Source of the DNA: Pararhodobacter marinus
GTDB lineage: Bacteria > Pseudomonadota > Alphaproteobacteria > Rhodobacterales > Rhodobacteraceae
Direction of reading: 5' to 3'
Length of the DNA: 64,000 bases
Assembly: GCF_003122215.1 (NCBI RefSeq)
Contig: NZ_QEYD01000003.1
Location: 350,961-414,960 of the forward strand
This document shows positions 55,649-63,099 of the stretch, one piece after another; position 1 is the stretch's first letter, and every line of letters begins with the position of its first letter. A program made the translations under genes and the position numbers. Under the pieces are notes generated by a model. It was not told the DNA's origin. It searched no databases and was given only the letters and a program-made list of their open reading frames with translations.

Positions 55649-56560
55649 TTATGGATAAAGCTCGGCCGCCTTCGAGAAGAACAGGTTGAACAGCGTCCGG
55701 GCCGGGGCGCTCATCCGCGTGCCTGAGCGGTAGGTGACGCCGACCGCCCCCATCATGTCATGCACCGGCGTGTCGATGGCGACGAAATCCCCCGATTCCA
55801 GTTCCGGGCGCACGATGCTGCGCGACAGGCAGGCGATCGAATCGCTGTGACGCAGAAAGGTGCGCGAGAATTCATAGGACGAGGATTCGATCAGCCGGTC
55901 GAAGCCCCGCCGCCCGTTCATCATCAGGAATTTGTTGATCTCGTCCCAGATGATGGCGTTGTGTTCGGGGCCGATGATGCGGAACTGGTTGATCTCGTCG
56001 AGCGTCACATTGCGCTTGCCGGCCAGCGGATGATCCTTGCGCGCCACGAAGATGATCGGTTCGGAAAAAAGCTGCTGAAAGGACAAACCGCTGAGCATGC
56101 TGGGATCGAGCAACCGGCCCACGGCGAAATCGACGCCACCGTCGCGCAGGCGGTGGATAGCTTCGGTATACATCCGCGCCTCGATCACGACGCGGGTATC
56201 GGGGAACAATTTGTAGAATTCCCCCAGGGCCGCCACCGCCAGGATCCGGGTAATCGCCGGCGCAAGCGAAATCCGGACGACCGCGCGTTCGGGCGCGCCG
56301 CGCAGCCGGGCGATGCCGTCGCCGATCTGCGCCAGCGGTCCGGCGATCGTATGCAGGAACTCCGTTCCCTCGGCGGTCAGCACCATGCCCTGTGGCGAGC
56401 GCAGGAACAGCGTTGTGCCCAGCTCGGCCTCGAGTTCGGCAAGGCTGCGCGACAGCGAGGGCTGCACGGTATTCAGCGCCTCGGCCGCGCGGGTAAGCGA
56501 TTTGTGTCGGGCGATTTCCTGAAAATGCCGCAGGTGCCGCATGCGGACACGATGTTCCAT
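55649..56560 (-). CDS. LysR-type transcription regulator
   Basis: The product (303 residues) has an N-terminal winged helix-turn-helix (about 8-65: HFQEIARHKSLTRAAEALNTVQPSLSRSLAELE) and an effector-binding domain. ATG 56560 follows AAGGAG; an internal ATG at 56542 is possible. It sits between the two sulfatase genes: upstream of one in the same direction and divergent from the other, so it most likely controls both. The effector is presumably the transported compound or its breakdown product. Confidence 0.92.
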   Translation of the reverse strand: MEHRVRMRHLRHFQEIARHKSLTRAAEALNTVQPSLSRSLAELEAELGTTLFLRSPQGMVLTAEGTEFLHTIAGPLAQIGDGIARLRGAPERAVVRISLAPAITRILAVAALGEFYKLFPDTRVVIEARMYTEAIHRLRDGGVDFAVGRLLDPSMLSGLSFQQLFSEPIIFVARKDHPLAGKRNVTLDEINQFRIIGPEHNAIIWDEINKFLMMNGRRGFDRLIESSSYEFSRTFLRHSDSIACLSRSIVRPELESGDFVAIDTPVHDMMGAVGVTYRSGTRMSAPARTLFNLFFSKAAELYP

Positions 56561-56745
56561 CGGCGTTTCTCCTTCCCTGAACCCCGACCGCCCGGCCCCT
56601 CACCATGCGGTTTCGTTATACGAACCCCACGAATGGACATTTTACAAGCCGGCGCGTCGCGGGCAGGCTGCGACCGGGCAAAAGCCCGGCGGTAGAATGT
56701 CCCGTCTGCTGCACCGCGGCGCGGGAATGCCGAAGGGGGGCGAGG

Positions 56746-58287
56746 ATGGAGCGACCGAATTTCCTGTACATCATGACCGACCAGCACCGCGCGGACTGGC
56801 TGGGCTGCGCCGGGCATCCGGTGGTGAAAACGCCGAATATCGACGCGCTGGCCGCGCGGGGCACGCGGTTCAGCGATTTCCACGTGGCCAGCCCGGTCTG
56901 CATGCCCAACCGCGCCAGCTTCATGACCGGGCGCTACCCGTCGCAACACGGGCTGCGCTATAACGGCTGCCTGCTGCCCCGCCGCGCGCGGACCTTCGTC
57001 GATCTGCTGCGAGAGGCCGGCTATCGCACCGCCAGCATCGGCAAGAGCCATCTCCAGCCCTTCACCGAGTCACCGCCCCCCAATGCCGGCAGCGGCCCCG
57101 AAGCCTGGCAGCCCGATGACGGGGATTACGGCTGCGAGGCACCCGACCGATACGAAGGCGCGCGCTACGATTTTCCCACGCCCTATTACGGCTTCGACCA
57201 TGTGGAAATGGTCACCGGCCACGGCCCCGAGGCGGGCGGACATTACCGGCAATGGTTCCGCGACACCTATCCCGAGGGCGCAGCGTGGCAGGGGCCGGAG
57301 AACCAGTTGCCGCATGCCTATTCGGTGCGGCAGGGCGTCCGCACGGCTGTTCCGGAAGAGGCCTATCCCACGGCCTATATCCGCGACCGCGCGGTCGCGT
57401 ACCTGCGCGCGAATGCGGGCAGCGATGCGCCCCTCTTCACCTATGTCTCGTTTCCCGATCCGCATCACCCGTTCAACCCGCCGGGCAAGTACTGGGACAT
57501 GTACGACCCCGACGATTTCACCGTTTTCCCGCGCTACGAAGACCACAAGAACCCGCCGCCGCCCCTGCAGGCCGTGCGCGCGGACTACGAGGCCGGGCGC
57601 GTCCCGCCCCGCGCAACCGGGGTCTTCATGGCCAATGACCGCGAGGTGCGCGAGGCGATGGCGCTGACGGCGGGGATGATCACCATGATCGATGACGCGG
57701 TCGGCGCGCTGGTGGCGGCGCTGAAGGAAACCGGACAATACGACAACACGATCATCGTCTTCAATTCGGACCACGGGGATTATCTGGGCGATTTCAACGT
57801 GATGCTAAAAGGCGGCTGGTCTCTGGACGCGATCAACCGGGTACCGATGATCTGGGCCGATCCCTCGGCGCCCACGGGGACGGAAAGCACCGCGCTGGCC
57901 TCGACGCTGGATATGTCGGCGACGATCCTCGCGCGGGCGGGGATCGACGGGTATTTCGGCATGATGGGCCGCAGCCTTCTGCCCTGCATGGCGGGCGGGG
58001 ACGATCTGCGCGACGCGCTGCTGATCGAGTACAACGACGGCTTCGTGCGGATGGGCTTCAGGACGCAGGCGCGGGTGCGCACGCTGGTCACGCGCGACTG
58101 GCATCTGGCGATGTACAAGGGCGAGGCGTGGGGCGAGCTCTACGACCGCCGCGCCGATCCGCATCAGACCCACAACCTGTGGGACGCGCCCGAGCACGCG
58201 CAGACCAAGGCCGCGCTGATGGAGCGGCTGGTGCAGGAGATGATGGGCCTGATGGACGAAAGCCCGCGCCACACCCGCGTGGCCTAG
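56746..58287 (+). CDS. Sulfatase (formylglycine type)
   Basis: The product (513 residues) is a second member of the family. Cys52 in SPVCMPNRASFMTGR is a perfect C-x-P-x-R site for formylglycine formation. Metal ligands: IMTDQHRAD at the N terminus and FNSDHGDYLGD. No signal peptide is seen. ATG 56746 follows AGGGGGGCGAGG; the longer frame from 56605 adds no homologous sequence. Divergent from lysR, it ends in the shared CTAG with the amidohydrolase gene. No anaerobic or aerobic formylglycine-generating enzyme gene lies in the window. Confidence 0.92.
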   Translation: MERPNFLYIMTDQHRADWLGCAGHPVVKTPNIDALAARGTRFSDFHVASPVCMPNRASFMTGRYPSQHGLRYNGCLLPRRARTFVDLLREAGYRTASIGKSHLQPFTESPPPNAGSGPEAWQPDDGDYGCEAPDRYEGARYDFPTPYYGFDHVEMVTGHGPEAGGHYRQWFRDTYPEGAAWQGPENQLPHAYSVRQGVRTAVPEEAYPTAYIRDRAVAYLRANAGSDAPLFTYVSFPDPHHPFNPPGKYWDMYDPDDFTVFPRYEDHKNPPPPLQAVRADYEAGRVPPRATGVFMANDREVREAMALTAGMITMIDDAVGALVAALKETGQYDNTIIVFNSDHGDYLGDFNVMLKGGWSLDAINRVPMIWADPSAPTGTESTALASTLDMSATILARAGIDGYFGMMGRSLLPCMAGGDDLRDALLIEYNDGFVRMGFRTQARVRTLVTRDWHLAMYKGEAWGELYDRRADPHQTHNLWDAPEHAQTKAALMERLVQEMMGLMDESPRHTRVA

Positions 58288-59924
58288 AGCGCGCCGTAGA
58301 CCACCTGCCCCCGGAACAGCGTGGCCTGCGGTTCGGTCGCGCCGATGTCCTCGGGCGTCATCGCGGAAAGATCGCCGCCGATCATCACCATGTCGGCGGA
58401 TTGCCCGGCACGGATCTGGCCGAAATCTCCCTCCCGCCCCATCGCCCGCGCGCCGCCCGTCGTCATCAGGCCCAGCGCGGTATCGAGCGGGATCGCCTGA
58501 TCGGCGCCCAGCGTGCCGGGGAACCGCCCGCCGGGATCTCGACGGCTGATCATGCCGGCCAAGCCCGTCCACGGATTGGCATCGGCCGAGGCCGCGGGCC
58601 AGTCCGAGCCGTAGATCACCTCGGCCCCGGCTTTCAGCAGATCGCCGATCGGGTGGCAGCGCTCGACCCTGTCAGCCCCCAGCACGGCGCGCTGGCCCTC
58701 GGTCACGGGGCCGGGAAACCACAGCTTGGGCGAGACCTCGGCCACCGCGCCCAGCGCCGCGAAACGCGGCAGGTCCTGCATTCGCGGGAAGGGGCAGTGG
58801 GCGATTTCGTGGCGCAGGCCGCTGTCACCATTCGTCCGCCGCGCGGCCTCGATCGCGTCCAGCCCCGCCTGAATCGCCCGGTCGCCCACCGCATGCATCT
58901 TTACCGTGAAACCCGCAGCGTCGAGCGCCATGACCTCGGCCGCCAGTGCATCGGGCTTCAGCAGCAGCATCGCCTCGGGATCGTGCCGCGCGGGATCGGT
59001 GCCGGGATAAGCCTCGGTAAAGGCCGCCGTGTGGCTGGGCGCAACACCGTCGAGGAAGAGCTTGGCATAGGCGGTGTTCAGGCCGGGGCGGCCATAGGTC
59101 TCGCGCCAGCGGGTCATGTCGCTCATCGGGGTCATGTCACCGCCAAAGGGCGACTGCCGGGCCAGATGCGCGCCCATATGCAGATGCAGATCGCCCGCGT
59201 CGTACGCGGCGGCATAGGCGGCGAGGTCAGGCTCGAAGGCCATGGGTTCCTTGAACCCCGTCAGCCCCCAGCCGTTGAACCGCGCGACCATGTGGCGGAC
59301 CGCCTGCGCCAGTTGCCCGGGACTGGGCGCCAGATGGGGCAGCACCAGCGCCATCGCCGTCTCGGTCAGGATGCCGGTGGGTTCGCCGCTTTCGTCGCGC
59401 TCGATCTCGCCCCCGTCCGGGTCGGGCGTCTCGGCGGTGATCCCGGCGCGGCGCAGGGCCTCGGAATTGACCCACAGCGCGTGCATGGTGACGTCCTTGA
59501 CCGCGACGGGGCGGTCGGGCGCGACCTGATCGAGCCGTTCGCGCGGGCGCGCCCCCAGCTCGGCGCGCAGATGGGCTTTCCACGGCGCGGCGGTGATCCA
59601 TTCGCCGGGCGCCGCCTGCCCCGCCTGCCCCGCGATGCCGTCGAGCAGGTCGGCATGGCTGGCCGCGAAGCCAAGGAAAATCTCGAACAGGTCACGCACC
59701 GCCCCCCAGAGACCGTGCGTATGGCTGTCCACCAGCCCCGGCACCAGCCCCCGGCCATGAAGATCATGCACCCGCGTTCCCGGCCCCGACAGGATCGCCA
59801 CCGCCTCGGCGGTCCCGGTGGCCAGGATCCGGCCCCCGGCGATGGCCACGGCCTCGGCCCGGGGTTGCGACGGGTCGCCCGTGGTGATGCGGGCATTGGT
59901 GATGATCGTCTCGGCGTGGCGCAT
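58284..59924 (-). CDS. Amidohydrolase, YtcJ-like (metal-dependent)
   Basis: The product (546 residues) belongs to the Amidohydro_3/YtcJ group: the metal-binding DSHTHG after a beta-sandwich N terminus, a long insertion with LWVNSEALRRAGI, HAVGDRAIQAGLDAIE, HCPFPRMQDLPRFAALG and the C-terminal YGSDWPAASADANPW. Related enzymes hydrolyse N-substituted amides or formamides. It has no signal peptide. Its stop shares the CTAG palindrome with the convergent sulfatase gene. The substrate is unknown; its place suggests a link to the sulfatase locus. Confidence 0.88.
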   Translation of the reverse strand: MRHAETIITNARITTGDPSQPRAEAVAIAGGRILATGTAEAVAILSGPGTRVHDLHGRGLVPGLVDSHTHGLWGAVRDLFEIFLGFAASHADLLDGIAGQAGQAAPGEWITAAPWKAHLRAELGARPRERLDQVAPDRPVAVKDVTMHALWVNSEALRRAGITAETPDPDGGEIERDESGEPTGILTETAMALVLPHLAPSPGQLAQAVRHMVARFNGWGLTGFKEPMAFEPDLAAYAAAYDAGDLHLHMGAHLARQSPFGGDMTPMSDMTRWRETYGRPGLNTAYAKLFLDGVAPSHTAAFTEAYPGTDPARHDPEAMLLLKPDALAAEVMALDAAGFTVKMHAVGDRAIQAGLDAIEAARRTNGDSGLRHEIAHCPFPRMQDLPRFAALGAVAEVSPKLWFPGPVTEGQRAVLGADRVERCHPIGDLLKAGAEVIYGSDWPAASADANPWTGLAGMISRRDPGGRFPGTLGADQAIPLDTALGLMTTGGARAMGREGDFGQIRAGQSADMVMIGGDLSAMTPEDIGATEPQATLFRGQVVYGAL

Positions 59925-60031
59925 GGTGTCTCCTCTCTCCGGCCGGCATCCTGCGCTGCACCGCCCCCGGGGTCCAGCCCGGGTTGTGAGACATCCGGGA
60001 TCCGCGTATCGCTGACCGAAAGGAGACGGCG

Positions 60032-60523
60032 ATGGGTTTTTCCGAAAGCTACCTTGGACAATTGCGCAAGCTGGTGGGCGACCGGGTTCTGATCGTCGTG
60101 GGCGTGCGCGTCCTGATCGAGGATGGCGAGGGCCGGATCCTGATCCTGAAGCGCAGCGATACCGGCGACTGGGGCCTGCCCGCGGGCGCGATGGAGCTTG
60201 GCGAATCGCTCAGCGACGCGATCCACCGCGAGGCCCGGGAAGAAGCGAATGCCCGGCTGAGCGAGGTGCAGGTTTTCGGCATTTCCTCGGATCCCGGCAT
60301 CGAGCATTTCACCTATCCCAATGGCGACCGGATCCAGAATGTCTCGGTTCTGGCCCGGGCACGGTTCGTGACCGGGGCGCTTGTCGCCAATGACGGGGAA
60401 GCCAGCGAGTTCCGCTGGATGCATCCCGGCGATATCCGCGAAGCCGAGTTCACGCGCCCCGAATGGCCCAGCCTTCTGGCCTTCGGTCGCTGGCGCGAGA
60501 CGGGCGATTTCCAGTTCTTCTGA
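60032..60523 (+). CDS. Nudix hydrolase
   Basis: The product (163 residues) contains a complete Nudix box at residues 52-74: Gly52, Glu58, then REAREEA, which binds the metal-pyrophosphate. VGVRVLIEDGEGRILILKRSDTGDWGLP is the usual approach to it. It should hydrolyse a nucleoside diphosphate linked to another group; the length and sequence give no clear substrate. AAAGGAG lies 6 bases before ATG 60032. Confidence 0.92.
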   Translation: MGFSESYLGQLRKLVGDRVLIVVGVRVLIEDGEGRILILKRSDTGDWGLPAGAMELGESLSDAIHREAREEANARLSEVQVFGISSDPGIEHFTYPNGDRIQNVSVLARARFVTGALVANDGEASEFRWMHPGDIREAEFTRPEWPSLLAFGRWRETGDFQFF

Positions 60524-60550
60524 CGCCCGCCCGACACGCTTGATTTATCC

Positions 60551-60714
60551 GTCCGCCGCACGTAGAGAGCGCGCAGGTGCCGGGCACCTGCCGCCTGCGG
60601 ACGAAAGTCACGGTGAAGCCCGGAGACATGATGACATCTCACCCTTGATGCATTTCGAAGGTGGGCAATGCAGGCTCCCTCCCGTCCTGAAATGCCTCGT
60701 TTGAGGAGTGACCG
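60551..60714 (+). ncRNA. Structured 5' leader of the MATE gene; candidate riboswitch
   Basis: The 164 bases before the MATE gene can form: an outer helix GTCCGC (60551-60556)/GCGGAC (60597-60602) enclosing GCAGGTG (60573-60579)/CACCTGC (60585-60591); GGTGA (60612-60616)/TCACC (60639-60643); TGCATT (60649-60654)/AATGCA (60667-60672); and CCTC (60695-60698)/GAGG (60703-60706), which covers the Shine-Dalgarno GAGGAG. GCATTTC (60650-60656) can instead pair with GAAATGC (60689-60695), which excludes the previous helix and touches the sequester stem. That switch-like layout is seen in the sequence; the ligand and class are not known. Confidence 0.45.
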
Positions 60715-62073
60715 ATGTCTCATCGATCCGTCACGGACAATTCCGTAAATACGTTCCTGACCCTTCCGGTCGGGCGATTATTCCTGCGCACCGCCCTGCC
60801 GATGGCCGTGGTCATGTCCACGGGCGGCCTGCTGTCGGTGGTCGACGGCATCTTCGTGGGCCGTTTCGTCGGTCCCGATGCGCTGGCTGCCGTCAGCCTG
60901 TCCTTTCCCGTGGTGATGCTGCTCACCGCGCTGTCGACGCTGGCGGGCGGCGGCATGGCCAGCCTGGCCGCGCGCCATCTGGGTGCCGGGGACAAGGCGA
61001 TGGCGGGCCGGGTCTTTGCCGGCGCGCACGGGCTGGCGCTGGCGCTCAGCGCGGGCGTCTGGCTGCTGGCATGGCTTCTTGGCCCGGTGCTGCTGCCGCT
61101 TTTGGCGGGCGGCAACACGGCGCTGGTGGCCCCTGCCCGCGCCTATCTGGCGATCCTGATCTTGGGCGCGCCTCTGCAACTGGCGCTGTCGGTCCATGCC
61201 GACCTTCTGCGCAGCGAGGGGCGGGCGGGCGTGATCGCGCTGCTCTCGGTTCTGGTCAACCTGCTCAATATCGCCGCCAACGCGCTGTTCATCCTGTGGC
61301 TCGACATGGGCGTCGCGGGCTCGGCGCTGGGGACCGTGCTGGCGCAGGGGCTGGGCCTGGCGCTGCTTCTGGGCGTCAGGGCGCGCGACCCGGCGCTGGT
61401 GCCGCTGGCTGCCCTCGCCCGCGAAAGCTGGCGCCGCGGCTGGGCGCGGATGCTGGCGCTGGGACTGCCGCTATGCCTCAGCTTCATCGGCATGGCGCTG
61501 GTCTCGGGCGTGGTGCTGCTGATGCTCGGAGGCAGCGACCCTGTGGTGATCGCGGCTTACGGCGTGGCAACGCGGCTTCTGGGCTTTGCCTTCCTGCCGC
61601 TCATGGCGATCGCGCTGGCCGTGCAATCGATCAGCGGCAACAATGCCGGCGCGGGCCGGATGGCGCGCGCGCGGGCCGGGCTGCGGCTGGGCGCGGGGTC
61701 GGCGGGCCTGTGGTGTCTGCTGGTCATGGCGCTGGGAACCTTCGCGGGCGAGGCCCTCGGCGCGCTCTTCTCGGACGCGCCGGGCGTGGCCGAGGCTTTG
61801 GCGCCGATCCTGCGGATGATGACGGCGCTCTATGTCGTCAGCGGACCGGTTCTGGTGCTGGCGATGCATTGTCAGGCGCTGGGGCAACCCGGACGCACGG
61901 CGCTTCTGACGCTGGTAAAACCGTGGCTGCTTACGCCCGCACTGATCCTGACCCTGAGCACGGCGTTCGGCACACAGGCTCTGTGGCTGGCCTTCCCGCT
62001 GGCGGATGCGCTGGTGGCCTTGATGGCGCTCGTCCTTGTGACGCGCCCGAACCGGATGGGAGAACCGGCATGA
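60715..62073 (+). CDS. MATE-family multidrug/metabolite exporter
   Basis: The product (452 residues) has twelve predicted membrane helices in two related halves, as in MATE (DinF/NorM) exporters: GRLFLRTALPMAVVMSTGGLLSVVDGIFVGRFVGPDALAAVSLSFP opens the first half, with the typical VD-x-x-FVGR signature, and ALGLPLCLSFIGMALVSGVVLL opens the second. It exports cationic or other small compounds using Na+ or H+. ATG 60715 follows GAGGAG, which a hairpin can hide. It overlaps the next gene by ATGA. The substrate is probably related to whatever the leader senses. Confidence 0.9.
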   Translation: MSHRSVTDNSVNTFLTLPVGRLFLRTALPMAVVMSTGGLLSVVDGIFVGRFVGPDALAAVSLSFPVVMLLTALSTLAGGGMASLAARHLGAGDKAMAGRVFAGAHGLALALSAGVWLLAWLLGPVLLPLLAGGNTALVAPARAYLAILILGAPLQLALSVHADLLRSEGRAGVIALLSVLVNLLNIAANALFILWLDMGVAGSALGTVLAQGLGLALLLGVRARDPALVPLAALARESWRRGWARMLALGLPLCLSFIGMALVSGVVLLMLGGSDPVVIAAYGVATRLLGFAFLPLMAIALAVQSISGNNAGAGRMARARAGLRLGAGSAGLWCLLVMALGTFAGEALGALFSDAPGVAEALAPILRMMTALYVVSGPVLVLAMHCQALGQPGRTALLTLVKPWLLTPALILTLSTAFGTQALWLAFPLADALVALMALVLVTRPNRMGEPA

Positions 62074-62498
62074 CCCTGACGATTGAAAGCGCCAAGGCTC
62101 AGGCCAAGGCCCTGAGGCAGGCGCTGGCCACGGCGGGAACGCCGGTCAGCCACGCACAGGCGCTGGAGCTGATTGCGCGCCAGCACGGCGCCCGGGACTG
62201 GAACACGCTGCATGCGCGTCTGGCCCAGCGCAACGCGCCGCCCGAACTGGCCTTCGGCGACCGGGTGACCGGGCGCTATCTGGGGCAGGCTTTCAGCGGC
62301 GAGGTGATCGGGCTGCAGGGGCCGTCGGGGCACCGACAGATCGAGCTCAAGCTCGACCGTCCGGTCGACGTGGTGCAGTTCGAGAGCTTCTCGAACCTGC
62401 GCAGCCGGATCCGCTCGGTGATTGACGAGACCGGCCGGAGCCTGCGCAAGACCTCGAACGGGGAGCCTCAGCTGGTGGTCGAGAAGGCGCTGCGATAG
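62070..62498 (+). CDS. Glyoxalase-superfamily N-terminal domain protein
   Basis: The 142-residue product begins with a helical segment (AKAQAKALRQALATAGTPVSHAQALELIARQHGARDWNTLHARL) typical of proteins annotated as glyoxalase superfamily (PF20066). A small beta domain follows (FGDRVTGRYLGQAFSGEVIGLQ). The metal-binding glyoxalase domain itself is not visible, so enzymatic activity is doubtful. ATG 62070 overlaps the MATE stop by four bases, indicating coupling. Confidence 0.75.
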   Translation: MTLTIESAKAQAKALRQALATAGTPVSHAQALELIARQHGARDWNTLHARLAQRNAPPELAFGDRVTGRYLGQAFSGEVIGLQGPSGHRQIELKLDRPVDVVQFESFSNLRSRIRSVIDETGRSLRKTSNGEPQLVVEKALR

Positions 62499-62531
62499 GG
62501 GACCGGCTTGTTCGCCGGCTTCCGCCCGGCC

Positions 62532-62574
62532 AAGCCCCCGGCCTTGTCCGACGCGCGGGACAGGGCTGGGGCTT
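62532..62574 (+). terminator. Probable terminator of the MATE/glyoxalase-like operon
   Basis: AAGCCCC (62532-62538) pairs with GGGGCTT (62568-62574) over an imperfect inner stem, followed by TGGCTTTCG. It lies 33 bp after the last stop. Confidence 0.5.
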
Positions 62575-62750
62575 TGGCTTTCGGGGCGTTAGAGTGTGCA
62601 GTTAAGTGTCTTGCAAACTTTCGCGGGGTGTCGGGCCGGATTTACGGGACCGTGCCGCGAGGGGTGCCGACGCTCGGTGGGTAGGCTTCGTCCTCTCCGG
62701 ACACCGGTGATACTGCGGGCGTTTACGGCGACTTTCGGACAGAGGACAAA

Positions 62751-62773
62751 GGTGGGGTGAACCCCGACCTACG
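62751..62773. repeat. REP-like palindrome with CCTACG tail
   Basis: GGTGGGGT-GA-ACCCCGACC then TACG: an imperfect palindrome ending in CTACG, similar in design to the GTAGGGTGCG family but with a different stem. Confidence 0.4.
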
Positions 62774-62936
62774 AAGTCGGAGCGAGGCGTCCGGCAGAAG
62801 CGCTATTAGGAACACCATATCCGCGACGAAGCGTATTGGGAAAATCATGTCCGGTATTGCTGGTTCAGCCCGGCAAACACGGATTGGTCGGCCAGCCCCG
62901 GGATTGGCCTTATTCCAGTTGGCACCGCGATAGCCC

Positions 62937-62961
62937 GTAGGGTACGCATTCATTGCGCACC
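62937..62961 (+). repeat. REP-like unit, GTAGGGTGCG family (copy 3)
   Basis: GTAGGGTACGCATTC then ATTGCGCACC. It is the reverse complement of copy 4 except for one base (A for G at 62944), so the two units bracket about 98 bp as an inverted repeat. Confidence 0.65.
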
Positions 62962-63059
62962 ATCAAACGTATCCATCAGAAGTGCCGATTGTGTGGTGAA
63001 GAAAGCACCGTCGCGGATTGTCGGGGCGATTGAGGGAGCGAGGGTTTGGAGCGGGGAGC

Positions 63060-63084
63060 GGTGCGCAATGAATGCGCACCCTAC
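63060..63084 (-). repeat. REP-like unit, GTAGGGTGCG family (copy 4)
   Basis: On the minus strand it reads GTAGGGTGCGCATTC then ATTGCGCACC, matching copy 3 at 24 of 25 positions in inverted orientation. It ends 15 bp before the stop of the last gene. Confidence 0.65.
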
Positions 63085-63099
63085 GGCTCGCGACGCCGA

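Larger units (their letters stand above)
62499..63099. other. Non-coding stretch with terminator and REP-like repeats
   Basis: These 601 bases hold no gene I can support; the short open frames are not protein-like. They contain a terminator-like hairpin (62532-62574), a palindrome with CCTACG tail (62751-62773) and an inverted pair of 25-bp REP-like units (62937-62961 and 63060-63084). It is a junction between GC-rich core sequence and the AT-richer gene to the right, which fits an insertion or rearrangement point. Confidence 0.6.

Noticed and set aside
60600..60640. Cobalamin riboswitch before the MATE gene
   Set aside because: Only a short stretch (GAAGCCCGGAGAC) resembles the B12 box; the remaining conserved cobalamin-riboswitch segments are absent.
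62723..62953. A 76-residue minus-strand protein in the 62.5-63.1 kb gap
   Set aside because: No ribosome-binding site or protein-like composition; it overlaps the REP-like repeats.
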